This document shows, in pieces, positions 1-13,028 of a stretch of DNA of 64,000 nt (the first letter of the stretch is position 1; each line of letters begins with the position of its first letter). The stretch covers positions 25,380,169 through 25,444,168 of the forward strand of contig CM056556.1 of the NCBI GenBank assembly GCA_029721515.1. Reading direction: 5' to 3'. A program made the position numbers and the translations under genes. Origin of the DNA: Synanceia verrucosa (Eukaryota > Chordata > Actinopteri > Perciformes > Synanceiidae). The notes below the pieces were generated by a model. It saw only the letters and a program-made list of their open reading frames with translations, was not told the origin of the DNA and made no database searches.

Positions 1-1153
1 CCCCATCGCACATTGCCAGTGTGATAAATCGTCAGATATCAACAAACTCAACCTCTCGGTCACCTATGAGCTGCCAATATTCACTGCAGACTTCCCCATC
101 CAGAACATGGTGATGCTGGATGGGATCATCTATGTCGGGGCTGTGAACAGAATCTACGCCCTGGCCCCGAACCTCACCAAGCTGTCAGAGTACCACACGG
201 GGCCGCTGCGCGCCAACGAGGCCTGCGGCTACAGACCAACCAACACAAGCACCAGCGACACCGTGGACAACCACAACATTGCTTTAGTGGTGGAGAACAT
301 TTATGACAAGGGATTGTACAGTTGCGGCTCGGCGGACAATGGTGTTTGCCGGCGTCACGTCCTGGATGACGATATTAGCCCGAAGACTGTAGATGAGCAG
401 GTCTACTGTTTCACAGACGAGGCGAGGCAGCGCAAAGGTCAGCCCACCGACTCGGATATTGTGGTCAGCCCTTCTGGCTCTCAGGTGCTCAATGTGGAAA
501 GCAACGTCATTAAGTTTTTTGTTGGGAACTCTGAGATCCCGACCGTAGGAAACATATCGAGTGCTGGAGCACATCTCCATACCATTTCTCTGCGGAAGAT
601 GAAGACTAGCCAGAATGGCTTCACTTTCTTCTCCAACCGCTCGTACATGGACCTGATTCCGTCTCTACGTGGAAACTACTACCTGCGATACGTTTACTCC
701 TTCCACAGTGGACCTTTCACCTACTTCCTCACGGTGCAGCGGGTGAACAGGGACTCCCAGGCCTACCACACCCGCATTGTCCGCATGTGCTCCTCTGACC
801 TTGTGATCCGCCGTTACGTGGAGATGCCCCTCGAGTGCATCAGCACAGACAAGAGGCGCCGTCGCTCCACAGAAGACGTGAAGGTGTTCAACATCCTGCA
901 GGCTGCCCACGTCGCCAAGGTGGGCAATGACGTCGAGCTGCAGAAGCAGCTGAAAGTGGAGGAAGGTGATGACGTGCTTTTCACCGCCTTTGCTCGGGGA
1001 AAGCCAAACTCTCCAGAGGCGACCGCAAACTCAGCTGTCTGCATCATATCCCTGAAGCACATCAACAACATGTTCAAGATGTACATGCAGAGATGCAACA
1101 CAGTAGATCCGTATCACTTCACTGGATCCGACAAGAGGTCCTGCTACAATGTG
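1..1153 (+). CDS. met: met exon 2 (partial): Sema domain and furin cleavage site
   Basis: Frame starts at base 2. It encodes residues 1-384, most of the seven-bladed Sema propeller that binds HGF. Recognisable Met blocks are NIALVVENIYD, LYSCGS, FFVGN, YFLTVQR, HTRIVRMCS and EMPLECI. The polybasic run KRRRR followed by Ser (bases 851-868) matches the furin site that splits pro-Met into alpha and beta chains, and is directly followed by the conserved FNILQAA segment. The ATG at 107 is internal, because the frame is open and homologous upstream of it. The real start lies before the window; about 25-35 residues, mainly the signal peptide, are missing. The exon ends in phase 0 at GTG before a gtaaga donor, as in human exon 2. 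Confidence 0.96.
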
Positions 1154-3254
1154 GTAAGAGCTGGGAGGGGCTTGCTATTGAAGAACCTGTTTTCATTGCA
1201 GTAGTGTTTTTAGGTGGAAAATGGGAATGTTGCTTTTTTCTCAACTGTCGAAAAAGCCAAGAAAGATTAACGTTATTTAACAACGCTAGAAAGAAAACAT
1301 GTCTCACAATTGCCTTCTTTTTTTGCTCAAGAATTCTACCTATAAGAAACTAAAGAGGCTGCAGTCATGTTTGATGACAACCTCTGCAAGAGCTGTAAAT
1401 ATGTACATTTATAACAATTTATTGTTTATGACATGACTTATTTATCATGTGTTGGACATGGCCTAGCTTTGTGTCAGGTAATACTTTGTATCTGCACACT
1501 AAAGCTGATTCCAAACACTAACAAACTTTTTCACTTAAAAACAGTATTTAAAAGGGATTTGCATTGGCAAGAATATGAAACTTATCCTGATAGGGGAGTT
1601 ATGACATGTTGTATTGTGATATACTACGACTCAGAACAGTCGGATCTGTTTTTGCTTTTTAATCTGTTCTGTTATATTCTGTCACATCATACAATGCAGC
1701 AACTGCACCACTGCACTCTGAAACCCGTTACTTCCAGGAGATGGTTTTTTTTGATTGCGTGGCACACTGATAATTTGCGCACAAATAGCATCGACATCAT
1801 AGCACCACTTACCATACATTCAGTAAGAAGGCACATCACTTGTGCAGTGAAATAAAGTATTAACTGATTAAATTCTGCATGTAAACAATTACTCAAGAAT
1901 CAATAGAGTATCACATTTTTATAATTTACATACTGTAGACATTTAAGTAGATTTTTTTCTTTTGTATCCAGAGTGAGGTTAATGGAATCCCAAAGACAAA
2001 ATTACTGTCTCTGCAGATCAGCAAATTGATGTGGTTTTACAATGTCTATTTTCAGACACTTTTATCAGCTGTATTATCTGCTGTATATGCATGGCTTGGC
2101 TTTTATCTTTCAGAGTTATAGGCTTTTGGCTGTTTATTCGCTGCAGGCAGGTTGGCCTGTTGGCTGGAGAGACTGATTGTCTCAGCAACTGGGTGGTCTC
2201 AGGTTCAGGCAGCCAGTGTGTCTGCTGGACCTCTGTCTTGTACCATTGTGTTCAAGTGTCCTTGAGTGTCCTTGAGTAAAACACTGAAGCGCGACCTGCT
2301 GCTGATCACTGGTTCAGAGCATACATTTGTAAATCTGCATCATGGGGACGTCTGAAGAAACAAATCCCTGGTTACAGTGAGTTTAATATGATTTATATGA
2401 TCTTGATGTGCCTGTTTACATTCTCATGTTTGTCAGATCAGTGGAACCTTTTTCCATAGTTTTGTCTCTGTCTGCTGCAGCACATTGGACCTGAAGCGGA
2501 ACGATGACTATAAGGCTAAAGAGCAGACTCAGCTCTCATTTGAGGCCGTTTACGTCCATATTTGGTGAACAGTGTACGACAGTGATCCTGAACGTCCCGT
2601 GGAAAACGTCTTGACAGATTGGGTCAGTCACATGACCTCAATCCAACTGATCATGATATGTTGCAAAAAAGCTGGTTAAGCATGCAGAAAGTGAAGATAA
2701 TTGAATTACGGGTCTGGTAGAGCTTCGCCAGGGAAGATAATAAGTGTCTGCTGAAGTATTTCTTTTGGATTTCATATGCATAGCTCCATAACTCCCCTCC
2801 CTGTGCCGCTGCCAGCCAGCTGTTACCTCGCCTGTAGTAACTCACCTCTAATCCATCAACATTGACTCAATCAATCAGCTGAATCGCCTGATCAATAACG
2901 ACACAAAGTTAACTGCCGACCACCCTGCAAAAGGGTCCGTCAATATGTGTGCTGCTAGTGCTGCCCCCCTTTCTGACCTCATCTTTACTTAACCTCAGCA
3001 GCAGTTAGGCAGTGGATTAGCCGTGTCTCCTGGATATATTATACACTGTTGTGAAAGGGCAAGCACATACAGGAGCAACACCAAAGTGTCTGCAAACACC
3101 CAGCGCACGCCTGAAGGCGACGTTGTGTGGGAACTAGTTTGAACACTGCTGCATGAGCCTTTGTAATAGAGGGAACATTAAGTAGGAACATTAAGTAGGA
3201 ATATTAACGGTGTAGTTGCCAATCATGTAGAGCTAGCGAGATTTGAGTGGCACC

Positions 3255-3690
3255 TCCTCTAACACCTAATTTCCACTGAACACAGAGCGGTGCCAACGTG
3301 TCGACATCTGCCGATATAGAAAGTAAAGAATAGAGTTGAATATATAAATAAATAGACAGAGTTTCTATTTTTTGTCGATGACGGAGCACGATGACAGACC
3401 AGATTGTGCGGGACGTGGTTTATTTTCAAAATAATCTGTGTTCGCAGATTAAAAGTTGTTTTAGACGGTTTTTAATCATTTTAACACCGTGGCCAGAAGA
3501 TGCTGATTGTGGAGGTCCAGAATAATATTATCATATTAATATTATCTTATCTATGATCTTGTAAGTCTTCGTGATTTCAGCTGACTGGCAGAGTCACAAC
3601 AGACGGATCAGGTGGGTATTGACGGACGGTGGTATCGTTTCGCATTCACTGAAAATTAGGAGGCAGCCTCCTCTAAGCTCCACCCCCTGC
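3255..3690. mobile_element. Foldback/MITE-like element with imperfect inverted arms
   Basis: The segment at about 3262-3300 (cacctaatttccactgaaca, then agcggtgcc) is matched in inverted orientation by about 3624-3661, whose reverse complement reads cctcctaattttcagtgaat and then cgataccaccgt. The arms are similar but not identical and lie about 330 bases apart. No transposase frame lies between them. This fits an old non-autonomous DNA transposon. Ends and target duplication are not resolved. Confidence 0.45.
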
Positions 3691-4179
3691 TCCCCTCCCT
3701 GTCAGTGCTCCGTCAAAAGCCACGCCCCCTCAAACTTAAACATCTGACAGCAGGATTCAGCAGGGAGAGGAAAGCCTTTATGCTACATCACCACAGTTGT
3801 AAAACGTCCTGTTCAAAGCCAATATATCAACGTCATTTAATCACCTTTATAATGCAGACACTGGAGACTATGACTGTGCAATATATTCAAAATGTTATAT
3901 CCTATAACCTCTTCATTAAAGTGGCACCATGACCGGCTTACACCCAGAGAGCAGCTAATATTAGCATCAGGGTAATACTTTATATATTTAATGAAAATAA
4001 TAACTCATCCTGAGGCTAAACAAATAATTACCTGTCAACAGAAAAAAATAACTTCTCCATCACCTTTCAGTCCCTTCAGATGCCTCATAATGTATTGACT
4101 GCGATCAGGATGGAAGGACCATTTCACCCAGTATAACAAAAAGTGCTTCTGGACAGAATTACAGACTATGCCTTCAATG

Positions 4180-4440
4180 CTTGTCCACAACTGTGCACCA
4201 GAAGTCCTTGGGGGTCTCAGATGTAATGTCTTAGTGGTCGTTCACATGGTGCTCTTTTGCACCCTTTAAATCCATTGTTGTCAGTGTATACCTGTGGCAG
4301 GTGCGCTCCAATGAAGGAGTGTTGCTCAAGCATTCCCAAGCGCATATTTTTCCCTTTGCTCCCCAGCAGTACACCTGCCAAGTGTGAAGTAGATGGATGG
4401 TTCTGGAGATATGCAAATGACACAGAGGGAGCTGCATGCT
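4180..4440 (-). repeat. Fragment of a fish interspersed repeat
   Basis: On the minus strand the stretch reads through 'catctacttcacacttggca', 'gtgtactgctgggga' and similar blocks, which I recognise as a recurrent dispersed repeat in percomorph genomes. The family name is not recalled, and the assignment rests on memory of the motif, not on a second copy in this window. Confidence 0.35.
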
Positions 4441-5759
4441 TTATAGTAAGATGTTGATCTTGTTTCTGTTTCTTTCCTGCTTTTTCTTCTTGCCTCATTT
4501 CTTGGCAAGTTACCTCTGCAAACTCTCTAAGCAGAATGGCATGAACCGTCTGCGCATGTGGGCACTTTTACTTTTACTGCTAGAACACCAGAGATAAAAT
4601 AAACTGGGACACAAGTCAAGCTTGAAAAGCCAACTCAGTAATTTTGTTACTATGCAGGAGAGATTGGAAACAAACAGCTGAGTAGAAGGATAATATAACA
4701 TGCATTGCAAAGTGGTTGGTAAAAACTGCTATTTAAGGAACTATACCTTGTTAAGTCAAAGTTTGGTACATTGTGGTGATTTGATGTTAGACACAGGCTG
4801 CAGTGTTGAAACAGACAGACATGAGGTGTGACGTGGTTCTTAAAACGGATTCAACGCAGATTTTACAAATACATGCAAATGCGTGGTGGGTGGTTGTTTT
4901 GGTACATCAGCACAGCTCTGACAGCTATCAGCGGCGGAGATCCGCCGGGGAAAGTGAGGAATGCTCGGAGCTGGGGGGGTTCAGCAGCAGCACATATCTG
5001 ACTCTCAGCGAGCCGTGATGAATAGCTCGGGGATAACAGGGCATCAGCAGCTGGGCGGAAGATGATCTCCTGACCCGCTGTGGCAGCCGGCCACGCTGGC
5101 GAGGCGTCCCCCCACCCCCACCTGTTCCAAGCACCTGTGGGAAAGTGGAAGTCTCATCAGCAACACCAAAGATAATTTTTTTTATCTGGATATATGTTTT
5201 TATGGATGATTTGATCATTAAATATGATCTCACATCTTGATATGATCACATATCTGTGTTGCACATTTAAGCCAACTCAATGCTTTTTTGTCCCCGACGC
5301 ACAACGGAGAAAAGAAGTTGAAACTAGTTCAACACTTGACGACCGTCTGGCAGATCCTCTGGCTCCTATTGCTCTGAGGAACAGATGTGAAAAGTTTGGT
5401 CTGATGTAATTCTTAATGGTGACCACATTTTTTTTGTGCAGAAGTCAGAAGCAGTCCTCCGATGTAAGCTGATTACTCACAGGGCCTGTTAAACTACTGT
5501 GCACACAGGATCAAAGCAAAACTTTCCTGTTAGAAATAAGATCAGACAACCAATCAATGAGTTTTTCTTCTGTTTTTTTATAGAAATGAATGAGATGCTG
5601 ATTAGAACATGCTGAGTAAAAAGGGGTATGACTTCTGCTAGTTGTGTTGCACCCAGTGGTAATGTGGGGAAACTCTTTTCCTGGAACCCAAACAGTGATT
5701 GTCTGTTTTCCACCTCTTCACTGTGTCTGGTGGTATGAAAGCTGTTGTTTTCATCACAC

Positions 5760-5760
<1 letters not shown>

Positions 5761-5794
<34 letters not shown>
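5761..5794. repeat. (GT)17 microsatellite
   Basis: Uninterrupted GT dinucleotide repeat in intron 2. Confidence 0.95.
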
Positions 5795-5798
<4 letters not shown>

Positions 5799-8700
5799 AC
5801 ATTATTAGACATTCTTTCCTCTTGACTCACTTGATTACTGCAAAAAGTACCAGTGCATCTCTGTGCTGTATTATTTCGTAGAATCCTTCAGTACCCTGTG
5901 CGTATACCTTTGATATGTCTGCCAGAGATGTTGAGAAGTTGTATTTAAATGATGCTGACCTCATCACTTTCCTCGCTCAGCGATCCCTTTTTAGTGCCCC
6001 CAACCCCAACCAACACACACACTCAGAACAGAACATTGACTGTTTTTTTTCTCCACAGGACTCATCAGAGAAAAAAATCAGTTTTTTGAGTTTGACCATA
6101 CAGATGCAGCAGGTCAAGTGCTGAATCGCTGCAGCCAAAAGAGCTTTTATCTCTCACTGTTTTCCATGTTCTCTTTTTTATTGCTGACATTGTTGCATGT
6201 ATCCTCTTGTCTTCGACTGCCACGGTAAAAAAACAAGCTTTACCCACAAAAGACCATTAAACTGCCCCTCTGCTGCTCGTGCTGTAAGGGAGTTGTGTGA
6301 TCTAATCATGCTGCTTAATGGATTTATGGTTTGTATTCAGTGGCATATGGCAGGTAGACGCTCTTGTCATGTAATCATGAGGTGCAGCAGATAACTGCGG
6401 CTGTATGAAAGGTGAAAATGTTCAGAGGAGGTTATTTTTGCCATTTGCTCCACTAAACTGTTCATTTCTGGGGAAAACTCCCAACATGGATCTGGATGAG
6501 GTTTAAAGCTCAGCGTAAGAGCATGTTTGAAGTTTTTAAGTGGTGGTTGTCAGCTCAGACGTGCCTCTTAACTCCAGTTTAGGCAGCAAGATATGATAAA
6601 TGTTTCTAATGATGAGTGGCGCTCTTTTCAGCTGTCTCGTGACGGATGAAATCTGCTGTACTTATTGTTTCTGTGGGGACGTCTCTGCAGGCTGCTCTCG
6701 ATTACACGAAGGGCCCTGAGAGCAAAGATGTAGTAAAGGCTATTCTTCACCAAACACTGCATATGATGAATTACTCCTCTCCTTTAGTAAGCATTTATGT
6801 GTACCTTTTCTTTGTTTATGAAGCCGTATTAGGGCAATTAGAGGTACCTTTAAAAAAAAGTGAAATGGGGATAACATTCCAAGAAAAAAAATGGAATTAA
6901 AGTCAAATTAATGAGAAATAACTTAGATATCTGAGCTTAAAGTGACAATTCAGAATAAATTTGCCATTTAAATCTCAGAATAACAGTTTTGTTCTTGTAA
7001 ATTTATGACTTAAATCTTGAAAATACAGGCATTATTTTAATATTCCCCCAATCATTTTGATTTATGTTTATAGAAGAAGAGACGCTTAATAGCAGTTCTT
7101 CTCAAAAAGACCTCAGTTGTTGATTTGAGCAGGAAGCAACATTAAATGGCTGAACTGATAGTGGGTCCATTTATTTACACACAGGGCACACAGAAATGAA
7201 TAATCATTAATCTGTGCTGAACACAGTTACAGTTTCATTGAGCCAGTATTATACTTTTAACTTATTATTTTCCAAGCATGAACACTAAAGTCAAGTAACA
7301 ACCGAATGTGATTAACCAAATTATTTCTAAGTAAAGTACCTCAGTAGCTCTTCACCTCTCATATCAAAAGTACTCTTTAAAGTATTGATCCGATGCTAGA
7401 ATGTGCTGTTGCTTGATGGTATAGCTTTAAGAAAAAGATAAGTACGGCTGTTTTGCTGGGTAATGTAGTGTGCAGAGTCGTAGCAGGGATTTAGAGCGCC
7501 CCCAACATGCCTCCCACCCATTCCCATAAGTCTGTTGAAGGAGCAGAAACATTTGAGACTAAAAATAAAGATCAGCCACGGGTCAAAATTATCATTGGAT
7601 TACCATTGATTCGAGAAAACCCACCAAATGCTGATTGCTTTTAAACTGAATCTTCGGCCTGATTGATTATAGTATGTGTGTAATATAATTCCAGCTGGGA
7701 GATGCTTTTGACCAACAGTCATTTTAATTAGCCTGCCTGTTTTAATGAACAGCCTTTAAACAAGCAGCCATAGATGCCCATTGATTTTATGTTATTCTGT
7801 TAAGGAATTTCTAATAATTTCTGATTATGAAATGCAATAAAGATCCAGTTATGGGACAGGGAAGATATATTTGGATTTTCCAGACAGTGGTTTGGCTGCT
7901 GGATTAAATAGGATTTCATTTTGTTTGCACATAATTTGCATATGAGTAAAATAATGTCCAGACGAGCATGCAGTAGGTTTTACCTGTTGCAGGTCGCTGC
8001 CAGGGCATGATTTCTGCAGGATTTCTTCTAGAAGATGCTGTAATATTCTAAAACACATTATTTTTCCCATATTGTCTGTCTAAATATACCTGTTGACTGA
8101 AATTCTCTGTATTAGTGTCTGTATAATGAAACCCTGAAATGAAATGTCCCCTTTAAGACATCAAAATCCAGACAAACTAGTCTTGCATTGAAATGAAAGC
8201 TTTTACTGATTTTCCTCATTCACTTATTTTTTTTTTAAATCTTAACACAGTTCCATGAAGATGAATGTTCTGTTACACAAATATATTTGCTGTGAACAGA
8301 AATGTGCATATCCTGCTTCTGTGTGTACTAAAAAGCTCAGTTTGATGTACAACAGCCTTCAGCGAGACAAAAGCTGACTTTCTGGCATAGCTTTGCATAT
8401 AATCAACATTTCCACCGTTGACTACCATGGTGAAAAAACATTTGAATATTTTGAACGGTACAGGTTCCACAATGGCAAAACAATAGCCAATTTACTGACA
8501 TAACACAAACATTTATAATTTGGCGAATGTCAAGACTGTTTTTAAAAGTCAAAGCGATTGAGAAGAACTGCAACACAGGTGTCCTTTTTAACGTTCAGCA
8601 TTCAGTTGCATTCAAAACTCTCATCTTGCATTGCAATTTCACTTGATTCGCCATTCTTCAGTCGTTGAAATCTCCAGAAATATGTGCATTTTTTTCTAAC

Positions 8701-9567
8701 TTTTGATATCTGCTGTGTGAGTGAACTTGATTCATGTTGAAAATAATGAGAAGAGGAGATGGTCAGCATGATAAAAAAAAACTCCCAAACTATATTTCAC
8801 TGGAAGCTTTAACATGAACCTCTCATATGAAGTGTGTGAGAAGTGTGCATGTGTCAAAACTTGAACAAACTATATAAAAGATGTGCTGTAATAACATCAA
8901 TTAGTGATCAATCAGTCATCAGTTGAAGGGCCCCTGATATTCCATGCATTTATCATCATAGTTTTCCAGTGACATAATAGGCAGACTTAATACTGTGAGT
9001 CTCCCAGTAATGCTGCTGATTCAATGGGTTCTGCTTGTGGAAGTCACGGTTTTTATCCCCCACATGCCCAAGCCTGCTCATGCCATCACTAAACTGGTAT
9101 TTGTGTGCTTGAACTCTCCCTCTGCACGGAGCAGATGTGGAGAACAGTAGGCTTTACTGGGGCTGGTGCACATAACATTAGCATTACCATCATCTAGAAG
9201 TTCTTCTTTTGGAGTTTTTTTTAAGATGCTGCAAAGCAGATATCAGATGTATTTGATGAATAATGGGATGCCTTTTGATGTTGGTGTTGTCCTTTGTGCT
9301 GATCTTTGACATTTCGCCCTTAAACGCTGTACTGCTCATCCTAGTTTCACATAATTTTCACATGAATGTTGTCAAGATGCTCTTTTTTTCACGTGTCACA
9401 CATCACCATGCAACAAAACTGCAGTAGCAGACTCAGTTAGGTTGAGGCAACAAAACCACTTTTAGGAAAAACCTTCATGGCTGGGTTGAAAATATGTATG
9501 TAAATTAAAATAACATACAAAAATAACACCATAAGTACGGAAAAAAGTGAGAAACTCCAGCCTTCTT

Positions 9568-9850
9568 GGGGAGCCAGTAACACAGACTGTAGTGACTTGG
9601 GCTGGCAACCAGAGGGTTGCTGGTTCAAGTCCAGGTTGGACCAAGTCTAAAGAGTGGTCGCTTTGCTCAAGATGCTAGAGAGGGGCCCTTGAGCCAGGCA
9701 CCAAACCTCCACCTGTGCAGGGCGTCTGGATATGGTGCACACCTCTCCACTAATGCATGTTTCATAACCTGTGCATGATGTGCTACAGAAAAAATATGCT
9801 GATGAATAAATATAAATTTCCCTCAGTAAAGATATTCTTCTTCTTCTTCC
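9568..9850 (+). mobile_element. tRNA-derived SINE, copy 1
   Basis: The tRNA-like head has a good B-box (ggttcaagtcc, about 9622-9632). The body is shared with 22722-23064: 'caagtccaggttgga', 'gcccttgag', 'aggcaccaaacc', 'atgtttcataac'. It ends in 'atttccctcagtaaag' and a (TTC)n tail. The head-body-tail order is that of a Pol III SINE. This copy has diverged and has lost the start of its A-box region. Family unassigned. Confidence 0.7.
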
Positions 9851-12820
9851 GGTTGAAAGTTGTATATTTGTTGGATAAACTGACTACCCTCCCACCATAA
9901 ACAGGATCATGGCCTATTTAGGTGGATACCTTTACATTGAGTCAATGAGGTAACAAAAGCAAGAAAGGCTTTCCCATTTTTTCCCATTGCTTTACTAGGA
10001 TTAAATTACATTAAGATTACATTATAGATGTAATCTTGATGCATCACTGATACTCCTACTTCAGTGGATTTATCTTTTTCCACTTCACTTGCAGGTCATG
10101 CAGCAGGTGCTGTACATAGAGAGAAGTAGAATTACGTTATGGAAAGACGTGCTTACTGTATAATTAAAGTGCACTGTACATAAAACAGTGTAAATGAAAG
10201 TAATGATTGCAGATCAGAGGATTTTACACAGTTTATCAGATATGAAGTTTGGCTTTCACTGGACCATTTAACAGCTTAAGAAAATATGAATCTTGACATG
10301 AATCTAGTTGTTGATGTGTTTTATGTCTGATGCATACGACAAAGGGGAACAGTCAGGCTTGATAAATATGATAAATGCATGATAAATAAGGTGGGATAAA
10401 TAAAAACTCAGAACATTAGCACAGAGGCACTGAAGCCCTCTCTGATGTCGCAGATTGTGTCCCACATGCCCGAGCCTGTCATGACAAAGCCCAGTGGTGC
10501 TCTCAGCAGGTGGGCGAGCTTCCAGTAGTGTACGGGAACCAACAGAAGAATGAAAATACTACGTTCCTGTCTCGTCCCGTCCTGTCCTTTTTACTCCTTG
10601 TAAACCACCTTCTTGATAAAGAGCACTTTGTGTTTGTTTGTAATGAGAAGGACGGGAGCTGCTGGGTTTTCGTAACCTGCATCTTATTGTGACACCTTTG
10701 CACGCAGGTACAAACACAGCAGAGCGTGAAGAATTGCTGGTGGATCAATAATTTGCAGTTAAGTTAGTGGAAATTGGAATCTAGACAGGGTTGTGGGCTA
10801 ATGTTTGTTGTAATGAGAATTATATACAGTATATGTATCTGTTTTTGTAGGAGAAAATGACTGTTGGTTGCAATCATAAAATACAAAATTCTCTACCTGT
10901 TTAAAGGTTTCAGTACATATTTAGTGGTGAAACATTAGTTAAACATAAAGATACAGTAGTTGTCAAGTTCTGTGCAGCAGCCAGCCATGTAAGCTACTGT
11001 TGTATGTTTTATAGCATCATGTAAATCAGTCTATGACCTGGCACAATCTGACTGTTTTCAGTGAGAGTTTGCAGCTGCATGCCTCCTACCCTGCTCCTTC
11101 CTACCCTCCTACCCTAGCCTCCTACCCTCCTCTTTCAGGTGGGCAGCTGCCTCAGCTGGCAGTCGTGCCTGGGCAGGTCTCTCTGTGTAAGGTGAGGCTT
11201 GGTCAGCACCCGCATCCAGCTGCACAGTGCATCAGGAACAAAAACATTTCTGCTGTATCTGATGTAATGCTATGATGCAAATGGGTCACCCTTGAAATAA
11301 TCTCACCTTGAAGCACCCTGAAGCCTCATAGATCGTTAATTTTACTAATGATCACCTTGCAGAATAGATTTTGTCAGCAGCTAGTATTGGGTCAGTGTGA
11401 GTCAGTTCATGTCTGCAGGCATTTCCTGGCCGATTTTCTACATGACTTCACGTTCGCTCAGTGTCGCTGGTTAGTTTTGAATCTACAGAGTTAATAATTA
11501 GCCCGGGAATTCAGTTTCTTGTTTTGCTGGAAAGCTGGAAGTGTGTGTAAGTCCTTTAGGCTTTTGTATGCACATCTTATCTTTATACCCCAGATAAAGA
11601 GTTGAGTAGTAAATGCAAACCGCCAGTGCCTGCAAGATGTCTTCCAGTAAGCCTGTAGGGTGGGAAACTACCACCAGCCAACATCAGCCAAATCCTGTTA
11701 AATTTAGGCCACGGCTGATAAGGTTTTAGTGCTACCACTCTGCCCGATGAACACCCATCGTTTGTTGTTTTTTCTTCTCTCTTCTCATTTGTTAAACTCA
11801 AATGTTGCTTTTCTCATCCATGTCATTGTTAATTAAATATCTTTGGGGTGTTGGAGTGTTAATGGGAGAAGAGCAGCAATTTAACAACATCAATTAGGGC
11901 TCTGGAAAGTTAGAATTTACCAAATTATTTACTTGTTTTTATTGTGTTAGCAATTTATCAATTTATAGACTAATTGATTCATCATTTGTCCAAAGAAAAA
12001 ATCTTTTGCAACTCTCCTGCAAAAACCCAAACATGGCTGCTGTGTTTTGCCGCTGATGGATAAAATACTTCGTTTCCAGTCAGTCACACAAAGTGCCTTG
12101 GTAATCATTGTAGCCATCATCTTTCTGATGTGAAACAAATGTAAGCTAAATGAGATACTTCCCTCCAACACTATTCTGCTGACAGACTTCTCCCTGATTG
12201 AATCATTTCCTTAGCAGCATGGAGGTGTTTGCCAGTGGTGCCAGAAGCCATCCATGCCATACACTTGTTCAGTGTCAAATATGGAGGAGATTTGCTCCAC
12301 TGAGCTTATGAGTCAAGGCCCCCTGAGCTGTTTCCTAATCAGCGGCATGCCTCCTACTCTTCTATTTCACCACATAGTGATATCCTGCTTTCTACTGCAA
12401 TGAGGAGTGTGGACGCTTATCTGTCATCCCCCACGCTGAATGAAAATGAAGGACCAAAAGCAATCTCCTTTTCCCCTGCTGCTGTCCCGAGTAGTGGCCT
12501 CACCTCGACCCCAGATCGCTCTCATTTCCTCAACTCTGGGTCCTTCAACCTTCGTCATGAGATCTCGGTCTGGCCCTTTGAAAAGCTCATCATCACAAAG
12601 TTCACTAGAGCAGCAAATGGTCCTAGCAGGCCTGCAGCTACAGTCGCCACGGAGACAGAAATGAAATCTTACCTCATCTCCATATTTCTCAAGCGTTCTG
12701 CAGTAAGGAGCACATTAAAAGGCAAGTGTATATATTTAGTCTGGTTGATGACTTGGTCAGTGCCACAAAGAAACATGACTGAAAGTTTTGGCCAGTTCCT
12801 ACTGTAGACCTTAATTTAAG

Positions 12821-13028
12821 GGATGGTTCGGGTGTTTTGAAGTGGGGTTGAATGAGGTACTTATCCATGATCAGTTTGGAGAAACAGGAGAAAAATACAC
12901 AGTTTAATGTACACTTTTTTACACTTGTCTGCAGCAGTACAGTGCCCGTTGGGGGCTTGCTGAGTATCGTCTACTGTAGGTAACACTGACTAGTGTCTCG
13001 ATATGGATAAATGTGACCAAAACCATCT
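12821..13028. mobile_element. MITE-like element
   Basis: It begins ggatggttcgggtgttttga and ends with accaaaaccatc. The terminal gatggtt and the internal 'acttatccat' are mirrored by aaccatc and 'atggataaat' near the other end, so the termini form imperfect inverted repeats. The left part matches a dispersed fish repeat I recognise. No coding capacity. Confidence 0.5.

Noticed and set aside
107..1204. ATG at 107 as the start of a complete gene
   Set aside because: The frame continues upstream to base 2 with Met-like residues, and downstream a gtaaga donor at 1154 ends the exon. The ATG is an internal methionine and the last 17 codons are intron.
9622..9640. Possible tRNA gene from a good B-box
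   Set aside because: It belongs to SINE copy 1; the same body and tail recur at 22.7-23.1 kb.
9058..10484. Short shared motif, cccacatgccc(a/g)agcctg, near 9060 and 10463
   Set aside because: The similarity covers only about 25 bases with no extension on either side, so it is too short to call a repeat family.
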